Origin: Arthrospiribacter ruber
GTDB taxonomy: Bacteria > Bacteroidota > Bacteroidia > Cytophagales > Cyclobacteriaceae
Direction of reading: 5' to 3'
Assembly: GCF_019343195.1 (NCBI RefSeq)
Contig: NZ_RPHB01000010.1
Span: 62,001-126,000, forward strand
DNA length: 64,000 bases
Part shown: piece after piece, positions 53,219 to 62,544 of the stretch
How positions within the stretch are numbered: the first letter of the stretch is position 1
Layout: each line of letters opens with the position of its first letter
The notes under the pieces: model-generated
What the model saw: only the letters and a program-made list of their open reading frames with translations
Database searches by the model: none
What the model was told of the DNA's origin: nothing
Translations under genes and position numbers: made by a program

Positions 53219-54061
53219 TTAAAGTGCTACATCTAAAATCATCATGATCGTGAAGCCCAGCATAAATCCCAATACGGCCAAGTCGGTGTATTTGTCTCTC
53301 TGGGTTTCGGGAATAACTTCCTCTACCACTACATAAATCATGGCTCCTGCCGAAAAGGCCAAAGCATAAGGTAAAATATTATTCATATATATCACGGCCA
53401 ATGCTCCTATCACCCCAGCAATAGGTTCAACCATAGCCGACAATTGACCATAGAAGAAGCTTTTGGCTCTTCCAAGTCCCTGTCTCCTCAAAGGCATGGA
53501 AACTGCCATTCCTTCGGGTAGATTTTGAATGCCAATTCCTATGGTCAGCGCTATTGCTGCGGTCAGGGTAGTGGCATCCATGTCAAGAGCCGCAGACCCG
53601 AAAAGCATGCCAATGGCCAAACCTTCCGGTATGTTATGCAAAGTAATGGCCAAAACCAACAAGGTGGACTTGTGCCAATTGGTAGTGATTCCCTCGGATT
53701 CGCTTTTGTTGAAATTGATGTGTAAATGGGGCAAGAGTCTGTCCAGTAAAAAAATAAAGAAGCCTCCAAGCAAAAAGCCTATGGCTACTGGCGCCCAGTT
53801 GTATCCAGGGTGGATTTTCTCGGCCATCTCAAGGGCAGGGGTCAACAGTGACCAAAAGCTTGCGGCTATCATCACTCCCCCGGTAAATCCCAGCATGGTA
53901 TCAAAAACAGAACGGCGGATAGTCTTGAAGAAAAACACCAGAGCTGCTCCCAGAGCAGTCATCAACCATGTAAAGACAGTTGCAAAAAATGCTGCTCTGA
54001 CCGGACCCAGTGAAATTGCCCAAGCTTCTAATTGTTCTACCATAGTGCTCGGAAATATCAT
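53219..54061 (-). CDS. ZIP family metal transporter
   Basis: The 280-residue protein has about eight membrane segments. The metal-binding motifs HNIPEG (142-147) and QNLPEG (179-184) in the fourth and fifth segments match ZIP/GufA-type transporters of Zn2+, Fe2+ or Mn2+. Between the third and fourth segments is a short His-containing loop (PHLHINFNKS). It would import metal into the cytoplasm. The genes upstream (TonB-dependent receptor) and downstream (SLC13 permease) are on the same strand with small gaps, suggesting co-transcription. Confidence 0.9.
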   Translation of the reverse strand: MIFPSTMVEQLEAWAISLGPVRAAFFATVFTWLMTALGAALVFFFKTIRRSVFDTMLGFTGGVMIAASFWSLLTPALEMAEKIHPGYNWAPVAIGFLLGGFFIFLLDRLLPHLHINFNKSESEGITTNWHKSTLLVLAITLHNIPEGLAIGMLFGSAALDMDATTLTAAIALTIGIGIQNLPEGMAVSMPLRRQGLGRAKSFFYGQLSAMVEPIAGVIGALAVIYMNNILPYALAFSAGAMIYVVVEEVIPETQRDKYTDLAVLGFMLGFTIMMILDVAL

Positions 54062-54136
54062 TTTTTTTAAGCTGACTTACAAAGAATACAAAATATTAGA
54101 ACTGGAATTTTTTAACTAAATAGGTGAAAAAATTTA

Positions 54137-56560
54137 TCAAAAACTAGCTGTCAGTGCCACAAGAAAGTTCCGACCGGGTGCTGCGATACCCGAACCGTAT
54201 GTTCTGTACCTCACATCGGTAATATTTTCCAAGCCAACGCTCAAAGAAACATTTGGCAACAATTGATAAAAACCCTTTAGATTGAGTGTGGCCCAAGAGG
54301 GGCTTATTGGATTGCCGTTTTCATCAATGGCGTAAAGTTCTGGTTTACCCCTTTCTTCCAGAGGCAACTGTTCGAAAGAAAAGCCTCCGGCATATTCGCT
54401 GTATAATTGAGCCCTGATTTTTTCTCTTTTGTATTCCAGTCTTGTCACACCAAAAGTAGGAGGTGCATGTCTGGAAGGACTTTGCTGTCCATCCTCCATT
54501 TCCTCGGTACCTTTTTGGATATTTAGTCTGGATGAAAATGTAAAGTGATCATCGATTTTGATTTCAAGGGCAGCCTGTAGCCCAAGTATTCTGACAAAAG
54601 CCGCATTTTGCAGAGAAAGGACCCTGCTTAGCTCACCATCATATATAATACTGTCCTGTCCATTGAGTGTGGCTTCCCTTCGCACCAGGCCATTTTCCAA
54701 CAAAGTATAATAGGCAGTAAGATCTACCATGATATTTTCATTGATTACTTTTCCTGCATTGGCTTCCAAATTGTAAGCATATTCTGCTTTCAAGTTTGGA
54801 TTGGGTATCATGACAGTTCCAGGTTCGGAGTCAAATACTTTACCGATATCATCTACATTTGGTGCACGGAACCCTGTAGAGGCATTCAAATGAAAAGTCC
54901 ATGTATTATCAGGCGTAAAGACCCAACCTGTGCTTGCTGTAAGGGCGCCTTCTTCGTTCTGGCTTTGATCGAATGGTAATGGGTAAAAATCTTGGTTATT
55001 GCTGAAATCAGCTCTTATTCCAAACCTGCTATACCTTAATCCTGCTTGCAAGAGTGAACTTGGACTGATTTTCTTTTGGTATGTACCATAGGCCGCATAT
55101 GAATTCCAAGTAGCCATAGGGTAGCGGGCTGCCGCTGTGTTAGTAGCGCCTGTAAGGATGTTTTCAGAAGTACCGGTAGACCTTACATCATTTAAGACAT
55201 ACTCCAGTCCGTAAAATACCTTGGCATCATTGGGAAGCTCTTTAAGGAAATCCAGGTTGGCAGAGTAGGCGTCGACTTCTTCCACACGTGTTCTTCTGTT
55301 TGGATTGTTGAAATTGCGGTCTATACGGCTTTCTCCAAAATTCTGCAAAGCCAAGCTTAAGGTGAATTGATCAAAAATACCTGCTTGATCCGCAGTGTGG
55401 GATATTTTGAAATGGTTCATCATCCAGGTTTGAGGGCCATATTTCCACTCTCCTGAAGCCGGAAGTCCATTTGGGCGCACTCTGGTCAGTCTGTCATATC
55501 GGTCAAACTCAGAGCTGGCAGAATAGTGGAAACCATAATGAAAATCCCATTTTCTATTAGGAGAAAAGCGGATTTTTTGCATGATGTTGTATTGATCATA
55601 GCTGGTTGGGGCCTGGTTTCTTGGGTCAGGATTTTCTATGACTACATCCTGATCTCCCTCTCTTACCACAAAAGTCGGCCGGAGAAAAATTTCCGGCCCC
55701 CGGCTTCCCATTCTAAGGTCTCCATAATCATTTCTGCTAATACTACTTACAGCCGCCCATTTTTTTCCACCATATTTGAGGTGTACATGTCCGGTTCTTT
55801 CACTGTTAGCTGTACTTGTTCGAAGCGTAGCACTGCCTTTAAGCAACAGGTTGTCATCTTTGGAGAATTCAGGTTGTAAAGTCTGGAAACTCATGACCGC
55901 TCCAATGGCATCACTTCCATAGATAATGGATCCAGGTCCAAAAAAGACCTCCGTACTCTCAGTCGCAAAAGGATCCAGAGAAATCACATTGTGCAAATTT
56001 CCACTTCTGAAAATGGCTGTATTCATCCTAACCCCGTCTACGGTATAGAGAAGCCTGTTTGTAGAAAATCCACGGATCATAGGACTTCCTCCGCCTTGTT
56101 GGCTTTTTTGGATAAATACTTCTCCTGAAATTCCCAATAAATCCGCAGCCGTTTGCGGATTGAGCAACTCACGTTCTTCCTTGGTGATTGAAGTGATCCT
56201 GGCAGGAATTTCCTGACGGGATTGGCTCCACTTCGTAGCAGATACTACAGTTTGCTCCAATGCTATGGTAGTGGATTCCAAAAATACGGTGTAACCTTTA
56301 TCTTCAAGTTCTTTGAAGGTCCTTACCTTGGGCTTATAGCCATATAGGCGGATTTCAACTTTATCTGATCTTACAAAGGAGCTGATGTTGGCTTTGCCAG
56401 ATTCGTCTGTAAATACTATCAGATTATTTTTGGATTGGGAAATGGCTGTAAATTCCAAAGGGGATTTATTGTCCATATCCAGCACGGTCAGAGTCTGACT
56501 GTGACCATTTACACAAGTAAAGTAAATTGTCAAAAAAAAGATAAGTATTCTTAAAGTCAT
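54137..56560 (-). CDS. TonB-dependent receptor, haemoglobin/haem receptor-like
   Basis: The 807-residue protein has a signal peptide (about 21 residues, ending NGHSQ), a carboxypeptidase-D-like regulatory module (about 22-95), a plug domain (about 105-235) and a 22-strand-type barrel ending PGRNFLVALTASF. The plug block SPMIRGFSTNRLLYTVDGVRMN followed by FRSGNLHNVISLDPFATESTEVFFGPGS resembles haemoglobin/lactoferrin receptor proteins (only part of the motif is quoted). It would take up a metal complex using TonB (for example the product of 521-1195). It is first of a likely three-gene set with the ZIP and SLC13 transporters. Confidence 0.88.
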   Translation of the reverse strand: MTLRILIFFLTIYFTCVNGHSQTLTVLDMDNKSPLEFTAISQSKNNLIVFTDESGKANISSFVRSDKVEIRLYGYKPKVRTFKELEDKGYTVFLESTTIALEQTVVSATKWSQSRQEIPARITSITKEERELLNPQTAADLLGISGEVFIQKSQQGGGSPMIRGFSTNRLLYTVDGVRMNTAIFRSGNLHNVISLDPFATESTEVFFGPGSIIYGSDAIGAVMSFQTLQPEFSKDDNLLLKGSATLRTSTANSERTGHVHLKYGGKKWAAVSSISRNDYGDLRMGSRGPEIFLRPTFVVREGDQDVVIENPDPRNQAPTSYDQYNIMQKIRFSPNRKWDFHYGFHYSASSEFDRYDRLTRVRPNGLPASGEWKYGPQTWMMNHFKISHTADQAGIFDQFTLSLALQNFGESRIDRNFNNPNRRTRVEEVDAYSANLDFLKELPNDAKVFYGLEYVLNDVRSTGTSENILTGATNTAAARYPMATWNSYAAYGTYQKKISPSSLLQAGLRYSRFGIRADFSNNQDFYPLPFDQSQNEEGALTASTGWVFTPDNTWTFHLNASTGFRAPNVDDIGKVFDSEPGTVMIPNPNLKAEYAYNLEANAGKVINENIMVDLTAYYTLLENGLVRREATLNGQDSIIYDGELSRVLSLQNAAFVRILGLQAALEIKIDDHFTFSSRLNIQKGTEEMEDGQQSPSRHAPPTFGVTRLEYKREKIRAQLYSEYAGGFSFEQLPLEERGKPELYAIDENGNPISPSWATLNLKGFYQLLPNVSLSVGLENITDVRYRTYGSGIAAPGRNFLVALTASF

Positions 56561-57022
56561 GATTCGGGTTTACGAATTTGCCCAATATTACTTTTTATTC
56601 ATCTTTTTTCAAGCGGCTTTTGGATGACCCTATAAATCTTCTGAGGAGTGGAATAAATAAGGTTTGTAGATACTGGGATATGATTATCCGCTTACTTACA
56701 AGTAGAGCCTAAATAATGGAACAAACCTGTGATTTATAGCCAATATCAATGAATATCCAATATCTATTAGTATCGGATTTAAAAGGCCTTTATTTAAATT
56801 GGTTAGTTGTATAATTGCGGATATGCATATACTGGAATTCCTCTCGAGGCAATAAAAAAGGGTTTCTGAAAATTTTGTCATCATCACGAATTTTAAGCAT
56901 TTCCAAAACTTAAAGCTTGCTCAATAGATCTGCGGGGTTTAGTTTTATGATTACATTTTTAATTGTATTATTTTTATAAATAAATTAATTTTTCATTGCG
57001 AATATTTAATTAAAAACCTAAC
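56561..57022. other. AT-rich intergenic region before the giant gene
   Basis: No convincing gene, RNA or repeat is seen. It separates the TonB receptor gene on the minus strand from the giant gene on the plus strand and therefore must hold both promoters; only the latter is proposed (57023-57054). Confidence 0.5.
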
Positions 57023-57054
57023 TTTCAATAAGTTGTTGCTGCTTTTTAGTTTTG
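57023..57054 (+). promoter_or_regulatory. Candidate promoter of the giant gene
   Basis: A -7 box TAGTTTTG (57047-57054) fits TAnnTTTG, with TTTC (57023-57026) 20 bp upstream as an imperfect -33 element. The 5' UTR would be about 95 nt long. Confidence 0.45.
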
Positions 57055-57155
57055 TACTTATGCGGTGGAAGAAGAATTTTTAAGTTGAGGGCATAATTTT
57101 TTTGGCAGGATAAGGAAAGCTGCAGGCTGATTTTTAACATTAAATCTTTTATCAC

Positions 57156-60100
57156 ATGGAAAAAATGCAGCAAATCCAGGAAGTTCTGTCCTCCTTGTTT
57201 GGACAACTTCAGACATTTACCAAAAAGCAAAGAGAGGATTGGGAGGCTGCTTTGCCTACAACCATTTCTGCCCTATCAAGACAGGATGTCAGCCAAATCA
57301 GAAATCAATCCTTTGTCATAGACAGATTGGATTTATTTCAGAAAAATCAAATTGACGAACAAAAGATAGACTCCGTCATCCAAGCGGTAAGGGAAGTGTC
57401 TAGTCGGGAAGTTACAACAGATACACGGGTTTTTTTAAGGGAAGTACCAGTCAGAAGTACTCAGGTTCCCAATAGTGTGCCGGAGTGGGCAGCGGGTTCC
57501 AGGCCCGAGGTCACTTATGGACCGCTTCCTCATATAGACGGGAGGCAGATTTTTGTAGATGTTTACAGGGTAGAGAAAATGGTGACTTTGTACCAGCAGG
57601 GGAATAATCAGCCCGTCTTACTTTTTACAGGTACCTGGAGATCCAATAGACTGGCCATGCTGGGAAACAGTCTTGCTGATATGGCCAGAGAGGAATACAG
57701 TTTGGTTGAAGGATCAGTTTGGATAAGAGCGGATCTAATGGGAAATGGTATCCCAGCACAAAGGTATATTGGATTGGCGGTCAAAGATGGGCTGGTCAAA
57801 TTAAGTGCTAAGCCCACAGTAGTCAACAACAGACTGGTAATTTCAAATTCATCTAAGGTGACAGTGTCCTTAGGGCTACAGTCAAATGAATCTTCCATAC
57901 AAGGCAATGGGGAGTTGGGGCAAGATGCCAGAGACTTGGTTTTAGGCTTGCCTGACAAATTTGATTTTGAATTTACAGGTTCTGGGAAGGCCAAAATCAG
58001 TCTTATTTCTGAGAGTGCCTGCACATTGTATGGAGAGGAACTGAAATTTAGGAGGCATACATCTGCCAGCCTGTTTTTTCATGAAAAAACCAATAGGTTG
58101 ATGATTCCCCTGCGCTGTGACAAGGATACTTTGGAAATACAAAGCCCAAAAAGTCCTTATGTGTCATTGATGGGGTCTGCCGAACTGGAAGCTTCTTGGT
58201 GGGCTGTGCCAGCTGCAATGTTGGATATCAATGCTCCCCTACAGGCGGCTGGATCTGGGGGATTGGCCATTTTGACCAAGGAAGGGTTAAAAGCGAATTG
58301 TAAGGGTCAAGAAGGAAATGATGGGAAGCTCATATCCCCAATGTTTTTGCTGGACCCAGGAAGAATCTCCATCACAGATACCCAGTCAGATTGGTTTGGT
58401 ACTTATCAGGATATTCTCCATTATAAAGACAGTATCAATCCTCATGGGACAAGTATTCATTTGGATTTCCAGAGAGCATGTCCTTTTCTTTATTATGTTT
58501 TGGCTGAAGGTGTCGAATTGACCATGACCGAGGTCAATGCCGATGTACAGTTGGACAGGCCGGTGCAGGTGGACGGGCATGCTTTTGAAGTCAAAACAAA
58601 GAATTCCATTTTCATAACGGCAGCTACCCAGGAGAAAAATGCTTTTTATTTTTATGATGGCAATATTATCTGGGACAACAATGATATCAGGCGACGGACT
58701 CCAGTTTTTAAAACCAGGGCAATAGCTTTGGAAAACGGTCTTTTTTCAGTTTCTCCAGCGAATGCCTGTATCATCTTCGGTGAAATCAATGCCGGTTGGG
58801 ACAAAATTGTAGAGAGTCACACTTTTTTACAATTTGGGCTTTTTGGCTATATGCCGACACTGCCCGATCCTTATTTGGTCAACTATCGATGGAGAAGGGA
58901 AACAAGGGCCAATATCCAGGGAGGCATTGATGGAATTCAGAATTGGCTGGTATGCCAGATAGTACAAAAACCTACCGATGGAGACTTAGATGAGTTGAGC
59001 GTGAGTTTCCACCATGCCAATGCTTTGCAGGGATTAACGCCTGCTGTTGCAAGATCTGAGAACAATCCTTCAGCATCGTTAGCAGGAAATCCATTTGCAA
59101 ATACCTCTAGGCCTGTTGTTTCTGCTGCAAACCGAAAGGACATAAAGCCCGACAACAGGCTTGTAAGTTCACTGCCCGACTTTGAAGGCCAATATGAGGG
59201 TATGTTTGGACAAAAGTTGTTGGATTATTTTGCACTCCTTGATGTCAGTAGCAATGCCAATCAATTGGGGATTTCCGTTGGAACAGGAATTTTCAGCAGA
59301 ATAGATTTTGACAGGCAAAGGGAGACAACAGGGCTGGCGCAGGCAGATGGAGATGGGAATTACAATATTGAAGCAGTCAATCATTCAGGATTGATTATTG
59401 AAGGTATGCAAGTGCAGCTTCCTGCTACCATGGCAAGAATTTTCACCTTGCCTCAGGTCGCTTGGGAGCCACTTTATAACCTCAGTCCACCAGATGAAGT
59501 AGAAGATGAGCACGGTAATAAAATCACCATGCCGGGTGACCCTCAGGGAGGATTCAATTATTATCCAAATGATGGTGGTCCCACACGGATATTCAACAAC
59601 CGTCCTTTCCCTGTGCCTCTGGCTCCCATACCTTTGAGTAATTTTTTGCTGGAGCATTTCTCTAAAAAAGACAGGACAAGGCTGGAGTTTTATTTCACAC
59701 TTCCTTTTGGATTGAAGGCATTTTCCCTGTTGAGCTTTACCAATACAAAGGAAGAAATCAAACCTTCTTTTTTAAATGTCAGACCTGTTTTTCCCGAAAA
59801 CCTTCAAGGAGGAATTCATCTGGCCACAATTGCGGGAAATCATGGTAAAAAGTATGCTGAATCTGAAGGCATAGTCCAGCTGCCGGATAACAACATGTTT
59901 GCCGGAGCTACTGTACAGTTGGCAAATGTATTGAATGGATCAGGAAGCCCGACGGGCACGAGTACTTTAGGACATAGCGTGACTTACATTTTCAACAATG
60001 AATTTTTTGTCAATCAAAAAGAACCGAATTCTGTGACAGGAAGGGGCGTTCCTCTTACCAGGATGGACTTTACCGGGTACGGAGCCAGTACATTCAGTGA

Positions 60101-62513
60101 ATGGGAAAGCCCTTCTGCAGCTATTGCGCAAACTTCACAGGCCAAGTTTCAGATCATGCTTGGCCGGACGGCCCATGAAGTCATTCAGGTCAAAAGCCTT
60201 ATTTACCCTTGGGGTATACGGGTAGTACGTACCATTACTATTTTCAGAGGAGGCAATGGTTTCGTATTCCGGACAGATAGTGGATGGCAGCCTGAGTCCG
60301 ACGGCTTGTTTGATTTTGGTTACAATTATACCGAGAATGAAGTGCTAAAAACTGAGTCAAGTCCATACGAACTCCATCCCGGAATCATCTCAGGCTTATT
60401 CAATGTCAAAAATATCAAAGAAGATCCCACTTTGCCGGAGTTTAGTGATACCAATGAGTACCCAAATGATGCTGATTATATCAATATTTTTGGGGAGAAG
60501 GTAAAATTGACAGCTCCGAAAAGCGAAGATGTGAAGTGTGTGGCGGTTTGGTTTGATGCGGACATTGAAGTAGAAAATGTGGTGCAAGGACACCAGAATG
60601 GCAGGGTACCCTCCAAGAAGATTCTGGGCTATATCCAATTGGCACCTGCGGGAGTTCCCCTCACTCCTGAGAAGTTTGTAAATCTCCTTGAGCTACAAGG
60701 GGGCGTGATAGGTGCGGATGTAGATTGTACCATTGACCTCAACAGAAGTGATCAACAGATGAGGGTGAGCAGGGTTGATTTTACCCATGCAAAGGATGAT
60801 TCCGGTTCACCTGTCTTTGTAATTGCGCCCAAAGGTTCTGTTTTCCTTCCCAAGGATGGCAGCTGGACATTGGTCTGTCACGAAAGGGGTTCAGGAGATG
60901 TATTTCCTTTACCAAGCCATGAAGCCATTCCTGTAATCAGGACGGGTAAATGGATACCCAATAAGGTGATTGATCCTGAAGTGGTTCAAAAAGTCTTGAT
61001 CCGCTTGGCCAATCCAAGTGAGATAGTAAGAAGCCCACAACCTGAAACAATGAATTTCGGATTTCTGCAATCTACCGCCACGCAAAAGGCGCTGTTTCTG
61101 ACCCCTTCTTTTGCTAGAAATTCCAAAAAATTATTGAGCAAAACACCGCCCTTGTTTGCAGATGCTTACAGACTGATGAGGGACAACACCATTTTTCCTA
61201 ATATTGGAGATGCTAGCAACAGTTTTGGGTCTGCGGTTCCTTTGTACAAGGTTTTTGATGTCAATGGAACAGAATTAGCCCACCCTGCATTCAATGAAGT
61301 TGATTTTCATGACAATAACATCAAAGTCATGGAGCTGCTGGATATCAATCCAGTCAAGGCTGGACAGGCTGTGATCGAGCAGGGCTTCAAGCTGCTTACG
61401 GGTTCAAGAAATCCGACTATTGGGCAGGCAGTTTCGTTCCAAATGCCCACCTCCAATGAAGTCGAGCTGGTGAACATGCCGAATGTTTTGCGGATCTATA
61501 TGGATTACAAAATCACTCCAAGTAATGGCTCACAGCAAAACTCCAAGTTGGATTTTGACATCAATTCTTTCTCGCAAAATGCAGCAGATTCCTGGAAAAG
61601 CCGGGTCAAGGATGTTGCTATGGTGGTGGATTTGGGAGACTTCAAAAGGTTGATGAGCATTAAAGGTAACTTTGATGCGTATAAGGGGAAAGTGCCGGGT
61701 TATGAAGGGGACTTGTCCGGTGGAGGAACAGGTTCAAATGGTATCTCTGTACCTGAATTGGAACTTTCACCAGAGCTGGAAACAGTGGTCGAAATACTTC
61801 AGATATTGGCTTCACTAGGCAATGGGGATTATGCAGACATTATGAGAAAGGGTCTGAAAATAGCGATGGGTAATACCGGGGAAGTGTGGGAGTATAAATT
61901 TGAAGCCTCCCAGGAAATCCCGACCATACAGTTTCCTCCAGGTGATTTGTACAATGATCCCAATACACCGCTCCGTCTTGAAGCCTCTTTAGGTTTGGGA
62001 TTCTTCTTCAATGCAGCCATGAAAGTCACCTCTGATGCCAATCAATTGATTCCTACGGCTGGTGCATTTTTACAATTTAAGGGTGGACTGCAGGTGATGT
62101 GTGCTACTGTCAGCGCGGCTACCATCTACGCCGTAGGGAAAGTGGATCTGAAGCTGGCCTGCGATACCAAGGAAGGACCAAATGTCAGAATGAAGTTCGG
62201 GTTTGGAGCCAATATTACGGTAGGGCTTCCGGTTATTGGGAATGTCAGTGTGACCTATCTGGTAGGAGCCGATTTATATATTGCCAGCAAGAAGTTTCAG
62301 CTATTGGCTGTGATCCTCTTCAAAGGAAGGATTAGTCTTGCCATGGGAATGGTGTCTGTTACCATTTATATAGAAGCTGCGGGGGGAGTTTCCAGATCAG
62401 GCAACAGAACAGAGTGCGTTGCTTCTATGACATTTGGACTGGAAATCAGCATCTGTTTTGTCATCGATATCAGTTTTGAGGAAACCTGGCAAGAGAGAAG
62501 ACAAATTGCCTGA
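57156..62513 (+). CDS. Giant protein of 1785 residues, family not recognised
   Basis: The start MEKMQQIQEVLSSLFGQL is the first ATG after the promoter-like box. There is no signal peptide or classical membrane helix, so a cytoplasmic or non-classically released protein is likely. Residues 1-110 are helical and charged. The long middle is mixed beta/alpha with aromatic, loop-rich segments and has blocks such as YPWGIRVVRTITIFRGG (about 1015-1040) and DADIEVENVVQGH. Residues about 1606-1778 are Gly-rich with short alternating hydrophobic strands (FGANITVGLPVIGNVSVTYL, LFKGRISLAMGMVSVTIYI). Codon use looks like its neighbours. The next large gene starts 31 bp downstream. I cannot assign a function. 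Confidence 0.85.
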   Translation: MEKMQQIQEVLSSLFGQLQTFTKKQREDWEAALPTTISALSRQDVSQIRNQSFVIDRLDLFQKNQIDEQKIDSVIQAVREVSSREVTTDTRVFLREVPVRSTQVPNSVPEWAAGSRPEVTYGPLPHIDGRQIFVDVYRVEKMVTLYQQGNNQPVLLFTGTWRSNRLAMLGNSLADMAREEYSLVEGSVWIRADLMGNGIPAQRYIGLAVKDGLVKLSAKPTVVNNRLVISNSSKVTVSLGLQSNESSIQGNGELGQDARDLVLGLPDKFDFEFTGSGKAKISLISESACTLYGEELKFRRHTSASLFFHEKTNRLMIPLRCDKDTLEIQSPKSPYVSLMGSAELEASWWAVPAAMLDINAPLQAAGSGGLAILTKEGLKANCKGQEGNDGKLISPMFLLDPGRISITDTQSDWFGTYQDILHYKDSINPHGTSIHLDFQRACPFLYYVLAEGVELTMTEVNADVQLDRPVQVDGHAFEVKTKNSIFITAATQEKNAFYFYDGNIIWDNNDIRRRTPVFKTRAIALENGLFSVSPANACIIFGEINAGWDKIVESHTFLQFGLFGYMPTLPDPYLVNYRWRRETRANIQGGIDGIQNWLVCQIVQKPTDGDLDELSVSFHHANALQGLTPAVARSENNPSASLAGNPFANTSRPVVSAANRKDIKPDNRLVSSLPDFEGQYEGMFGQKLLDYFALLDVSSNANQLGISVGTGIFSRIDFDRQRETTGLAQADGDGNYNIEAVNHSGLIIEGMQVQLPATMARIFTLPQVAWEPLYNLSPPDEVEDEHGNKITMPGDPQGGFNYYPNDGGPTRIFNNRPFPVPLAPIPLSNFLLEHFSKKDRTRLEFYFTLPFGLKAFSLLSFTNTKEEIKPSFLNVRPVFPENLQGGIHLATIAGNHGKKYAESEGIVQLPDNNMFAGATVQLANVLNGSGSPTGTSTLGHSVTYIFNNEFFVNQKEPNSVTGRGVPLTRMDFTGYGASTFSEWESPSAAIAQTSQAKFQIMLGRTAHEVIQVKSLIYPWGIRVVRTITIFRGGNGFVFRTDSGWQPESDGLFDFGYNYTENEVLKTESSPYELHPGIISGLFNVKNIKEDPTLPEFSDTNEYPNDADYINIFGEKVKLTAPKSEDVKCVAVWFDADIEVENVVQGHQNGRVPSKKILGYIQLAPAGVPLTPEKFVNLLELQGGVIGADVDCTIDLNRSDQQMRVSRVDFTHAKDDSGSPVFVIAPKGSVFLPKDGSWTLVCHERGSGDVFPLPSHEAIPVIRTGKWIPNKVIDPEVVQKVLIRLANPSEIVRSPQPETMNFGFLQSTATQKALFLTPSFARNSKKLLSKTPPLFADAYRLMRDNTIFPNIGDASNSFGSAVPLYKVFDVNGTELAHPAFNEVDFHDNNIKVMELLDINPVKAGQAVIEQGFKLLTGSRNPTIGQAVSFQMPTSNEVELVNMPNVLRIYMDYKITPSNGSQQNSKLDFDINSFSQNAADSWKSRVKDVAMVVDLGDFKRLMSIKGNFDAYKGKVPGYEGDLSGGGTGSNGISVPELELSPELETVVEILQILASLGNGDYADIMRKGLKIAMGNTGEVWEYKFEASQEIPTIQFPPGDLYNDPNTPLRLEASLGLGFFFNAAMKVTSDANQLIPTAGAFLQFKGGLQVMCATVSAATIYAVGKVDLKLACDTKEGPNVRMKFGFGANITVGLPVIGNVSVTYLVGADLYIASKKFQLLAVILFKGRISLAMGMVSVTIYIEAAGGVSRSGNRTECVASMTFGLEISICFVIDISFEETWQERRQIA

Positions 62514-62544
62514 TCGTATCTATCATTTTTAATCATTTTCAATT

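Noticed and set aside
56696-56887. Small 63-codon minus-strand frame before the giant gene
   Set aside because: AT-rich, no ribosome-binding or promoter context, and no similarity that I recognise.
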